Shown: piece by piece, positions 34,271 through 35,029 of the stretch
Layout of the letters: every line of letters begins with the position of its first letter
Numbering within the stretch: the first letter of the stretch is position 1
From: Heyndrickxia coagulans DSM 1 = ATCC 7050
GTDB taxonomy: Bacteria > Bacillota > Bacilli > Bacillales > Bacillaceae_C
NCBI RefSeq assembly: GCF_000290615.1
Contig: NZ_ALAS01000184.1
Span: 1 to 35,029 of the forward strand
DNA: 35,029 bases
Direction: 5' to 3'
Notes under the pieces: model-generated
Seen by the model: the letters and a program-made list of their open reading frames with translations, nothing else
Database searches by the model: none
What the model was told of the DNA's origin: nothing
Program-made: the position numbers and the translations under genes

Positions 34271-34636
34271 TTGAAGACGCGTCAATGGATCATCGCCGGC
34301 ATTTTTCTTTTGGCCCTGGTCGGCCTGGGTTCCTCTTTGTTTCATGAGCCGGTTGTATTCTTGAAAAGGGTGTTGATAGCCTTCATTTTTGCGGCAGTGC
34401 TTTTGGCTGGCATGCGTTTCCTGCTCAAGAGAAGCACGAATGTTTCCAACCAGGAACAAAAAGCATTTTTAAAAGCCGCCCGCAAATCCAGGAAAAGAAT
34501 GAAAAAAAGGAATATGAAGGTCCATACTGTCCACACGGTTAAATTTTCAAAACGGCCGCTGCGCAAAAAATCCAATGTCCAGTTAACCGTGATTGAAGGC
34601 AAAAAGGGCAAAAAGAAAAATCGAGCTGTCTACTAA
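34271..34636 (+). CDS. yqhP: Small membrane protein YqhP (SA1362 family)
   Basis: The 121-aa protein has two N-terminal helices (about residues 6-22 and 32-53) and a very basic tail (RKSRKRMKKRNMK). It fits YqhP by order and pattern. The TTG at 34271 has AGGAGGTGG 6 nt upstream; the ATG at 34253 overlaps that ribosome binding site. The function is not known. Confidence 0.85.
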   Translation: MKTRQWIIAGIFLLALVGLGSSLFHEPVVFLKRVLIAFIFAAVLLAGMRFLLKRSTNVSNQEQKAFLKAARKSRKRMKKRNMKVHTVHTVKFSKRPLRKKSNVQLTVIEGKKGKKKNRAVY

Positions 34637-34650
34637 GCTCGATTCTTTTT
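34619..34650. terminator. Bidirectional terminator between yqhP and the yqhO remnant
   Basis: AATCGAGCT (34619-34627) pairs with AGCTCGATT (34636-34644), followed by CTTTTTT on the plus strand. It overlaps the yqhP stop codon. Confidence 0.85.
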
Positions 34651-34652
34651 TA

Positions 34653-34940
34653 TTAATAGGACCACGTTTTCAGAAACGTTTCTGTTTTTTTCCGGCCCGC
34701 CTCGATTAAGGCTGCTTTTTGTGCGGCGGAAAGCTGAAAATCTGTAGCAGTCACGCCATCTGCAGCGATAAAAATAATGTCTTTTTCCAGTTTTCTTGAA
34801 ATATAGCGGGCATCATGGGCGTCTTTCATCGTCTTGAACAGGGCATCGAACAGCTGGATCGCATTTTTTATCTCCACATCCGGCTCTTCCTGTGGTTTCG
34901 GGCTGAGCGTAATGCCGAGCACCGGCCGCGCCTTTTTTTC
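34653..34940 (-). pseudogene. yqhO: C-terminal remnant of a patatin-like phospholipase (YqhO), cut by an IS
   Basis: About 95 codons remain (EKKARPVLGITLSPKP ... DALFKTMKDAHDARYI ... DGVTATDFQLSAAQKAALIEAG ... FLKTWSY). The DAHD..YI and TDF.LS pattern is that of the C-terminus of the patatin-like YqhO family, and yqhO is the next gene after yqhP in B. subtilis. The reading frame upstream enters the edge repeat at 34941, and the nucleophile GxSxG and catalytic Asp of the family are missing. The piece is a broken gene; the frame can formally continue into the IS to an ATG at 35003, which is fortuitous. Confidence 0.8.
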
Positions 34941-35029
34941 GTATGTGTAAAATTTTACTCGAAGGGCAGATGAGTGGAAAAAAATGGGAAGACGCTCTAT
35001 CATTTAAATGTACGCTTGTGGGCGAATAC
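34941..35029 (+). mobile_element. Terminal part of an insertion sequence (body lies right of the window)
   Basis: It starts GTATGTGTAAAATTTTACTC at the point where yqhO is interrupted and matches 1-87 inverted, at close to 88 percent identity over about 75 bp by eye. The two ends could be two copies in opposite orientation, or the left and right ends of two copies in the same orientation if the element has long imperfect terminal repeats. Confidence 0.65.

Noticed and set aside
34653-35003. A 116-codon protein starting inside the right IS end.
   Set aside because: The first 20 or so residues come from the IS repeat and the rest is the yqhO tail; it is a chance fusion, not a gene.
1-35029. 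The whole window as a composite transposon between the two IS ends.
   Set aside because: The cargo is essential core genes in the conserved Bacillus order, so the IS copies are more likely independent insertions.
1-35029. CRISPR arrays, tRNA or rRNA genes, riboswitches, T-boxes, phage genes, defence systems.
   Set aside because: I found no regularly spaced repeats, no tRNA-like clover-leaf, no recognisable riboswitch core and no phage or defence proteins among the readable genes.

Overview
The window looks like a chromosomal segment of an endospore-forming member of the Bacillaceae (Bacillota). The evidence is a complete spoIIIAA-AH operon, spo0A, spoIVB, purine-rich ribosome binding sites, many TTG/GTG starts, and a gene order that follows the Bacillus subtilis yqh-yqi region (remembered, not searched). 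A thermotolerant species such as Heyndrickxia (Bacillus) coagulans would fit, but the species cannot be proven from sequence alone. Nearly every gene lies on the minus strand.

Layout. Both edges (1-87 and 34941-35029) carry the same roughly 85-bp repeat in opposite orientation. They look like insertion sequence ends whose bodies lie outside the window, so this may be a whole draft contig cut at IS copies. Inside the left edge are a 30-codon membrane miniprotein resembling Prli42 (140-232, too short for ordinary ORF calling), an L,D-transpeptidase with a forespore sigma-G-type promoter, bacilliredoxin brxB, a candidate small RNA (about 1519-1586, +), and a solitary fruK with four tandem operator-like decamers over its promoter.

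Next is the branched-chain keto acid dehydrogenase cluster bcd-lpdV-bkdAA-bkdAB-bkdB (2744-8595). It lacks ptb and buk. Its activator gene bkdR (8868-9485) is wrecked by a frameshift plus an internal deletion that removed the sigma-54-activating AAA+ domain, yet an intact -24/-12 promoter remains in front of bcd. Then come yqzF, a glycerophosphodiester phosphodiesterase, spo0A with a sigma-H promoter and 0A box, and spoIVB.

The central block (13153-24605) is housekeeping: recN, argR, tlyA, dxs, ispA, xseB, xseA, folD, nusB, yqhY, accC, accB (DNA repair, arginine control, isoprenoids, folate, antitermination, fatty acid synthesis). A perfect 16-bp palindrome lies just downstream of the accB promoter. 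The right part holds spoIIIAA-AH (mother-cell to forespore channel), efp, pepQ, aroQ, yqhR, then plus-strand yqhQ and yqhP, and the C-terminal stub of yqhO cut by the right-hand IS end.

The region is mostly conserved and well understood. I did not find a clearly new multi-gene system. The items most worth a second look are the candidate small RNA, the orphaned sigma-54 promoter with its decayed activator, the operator-like elements at fruK and accB, and the IS-bounded edges.
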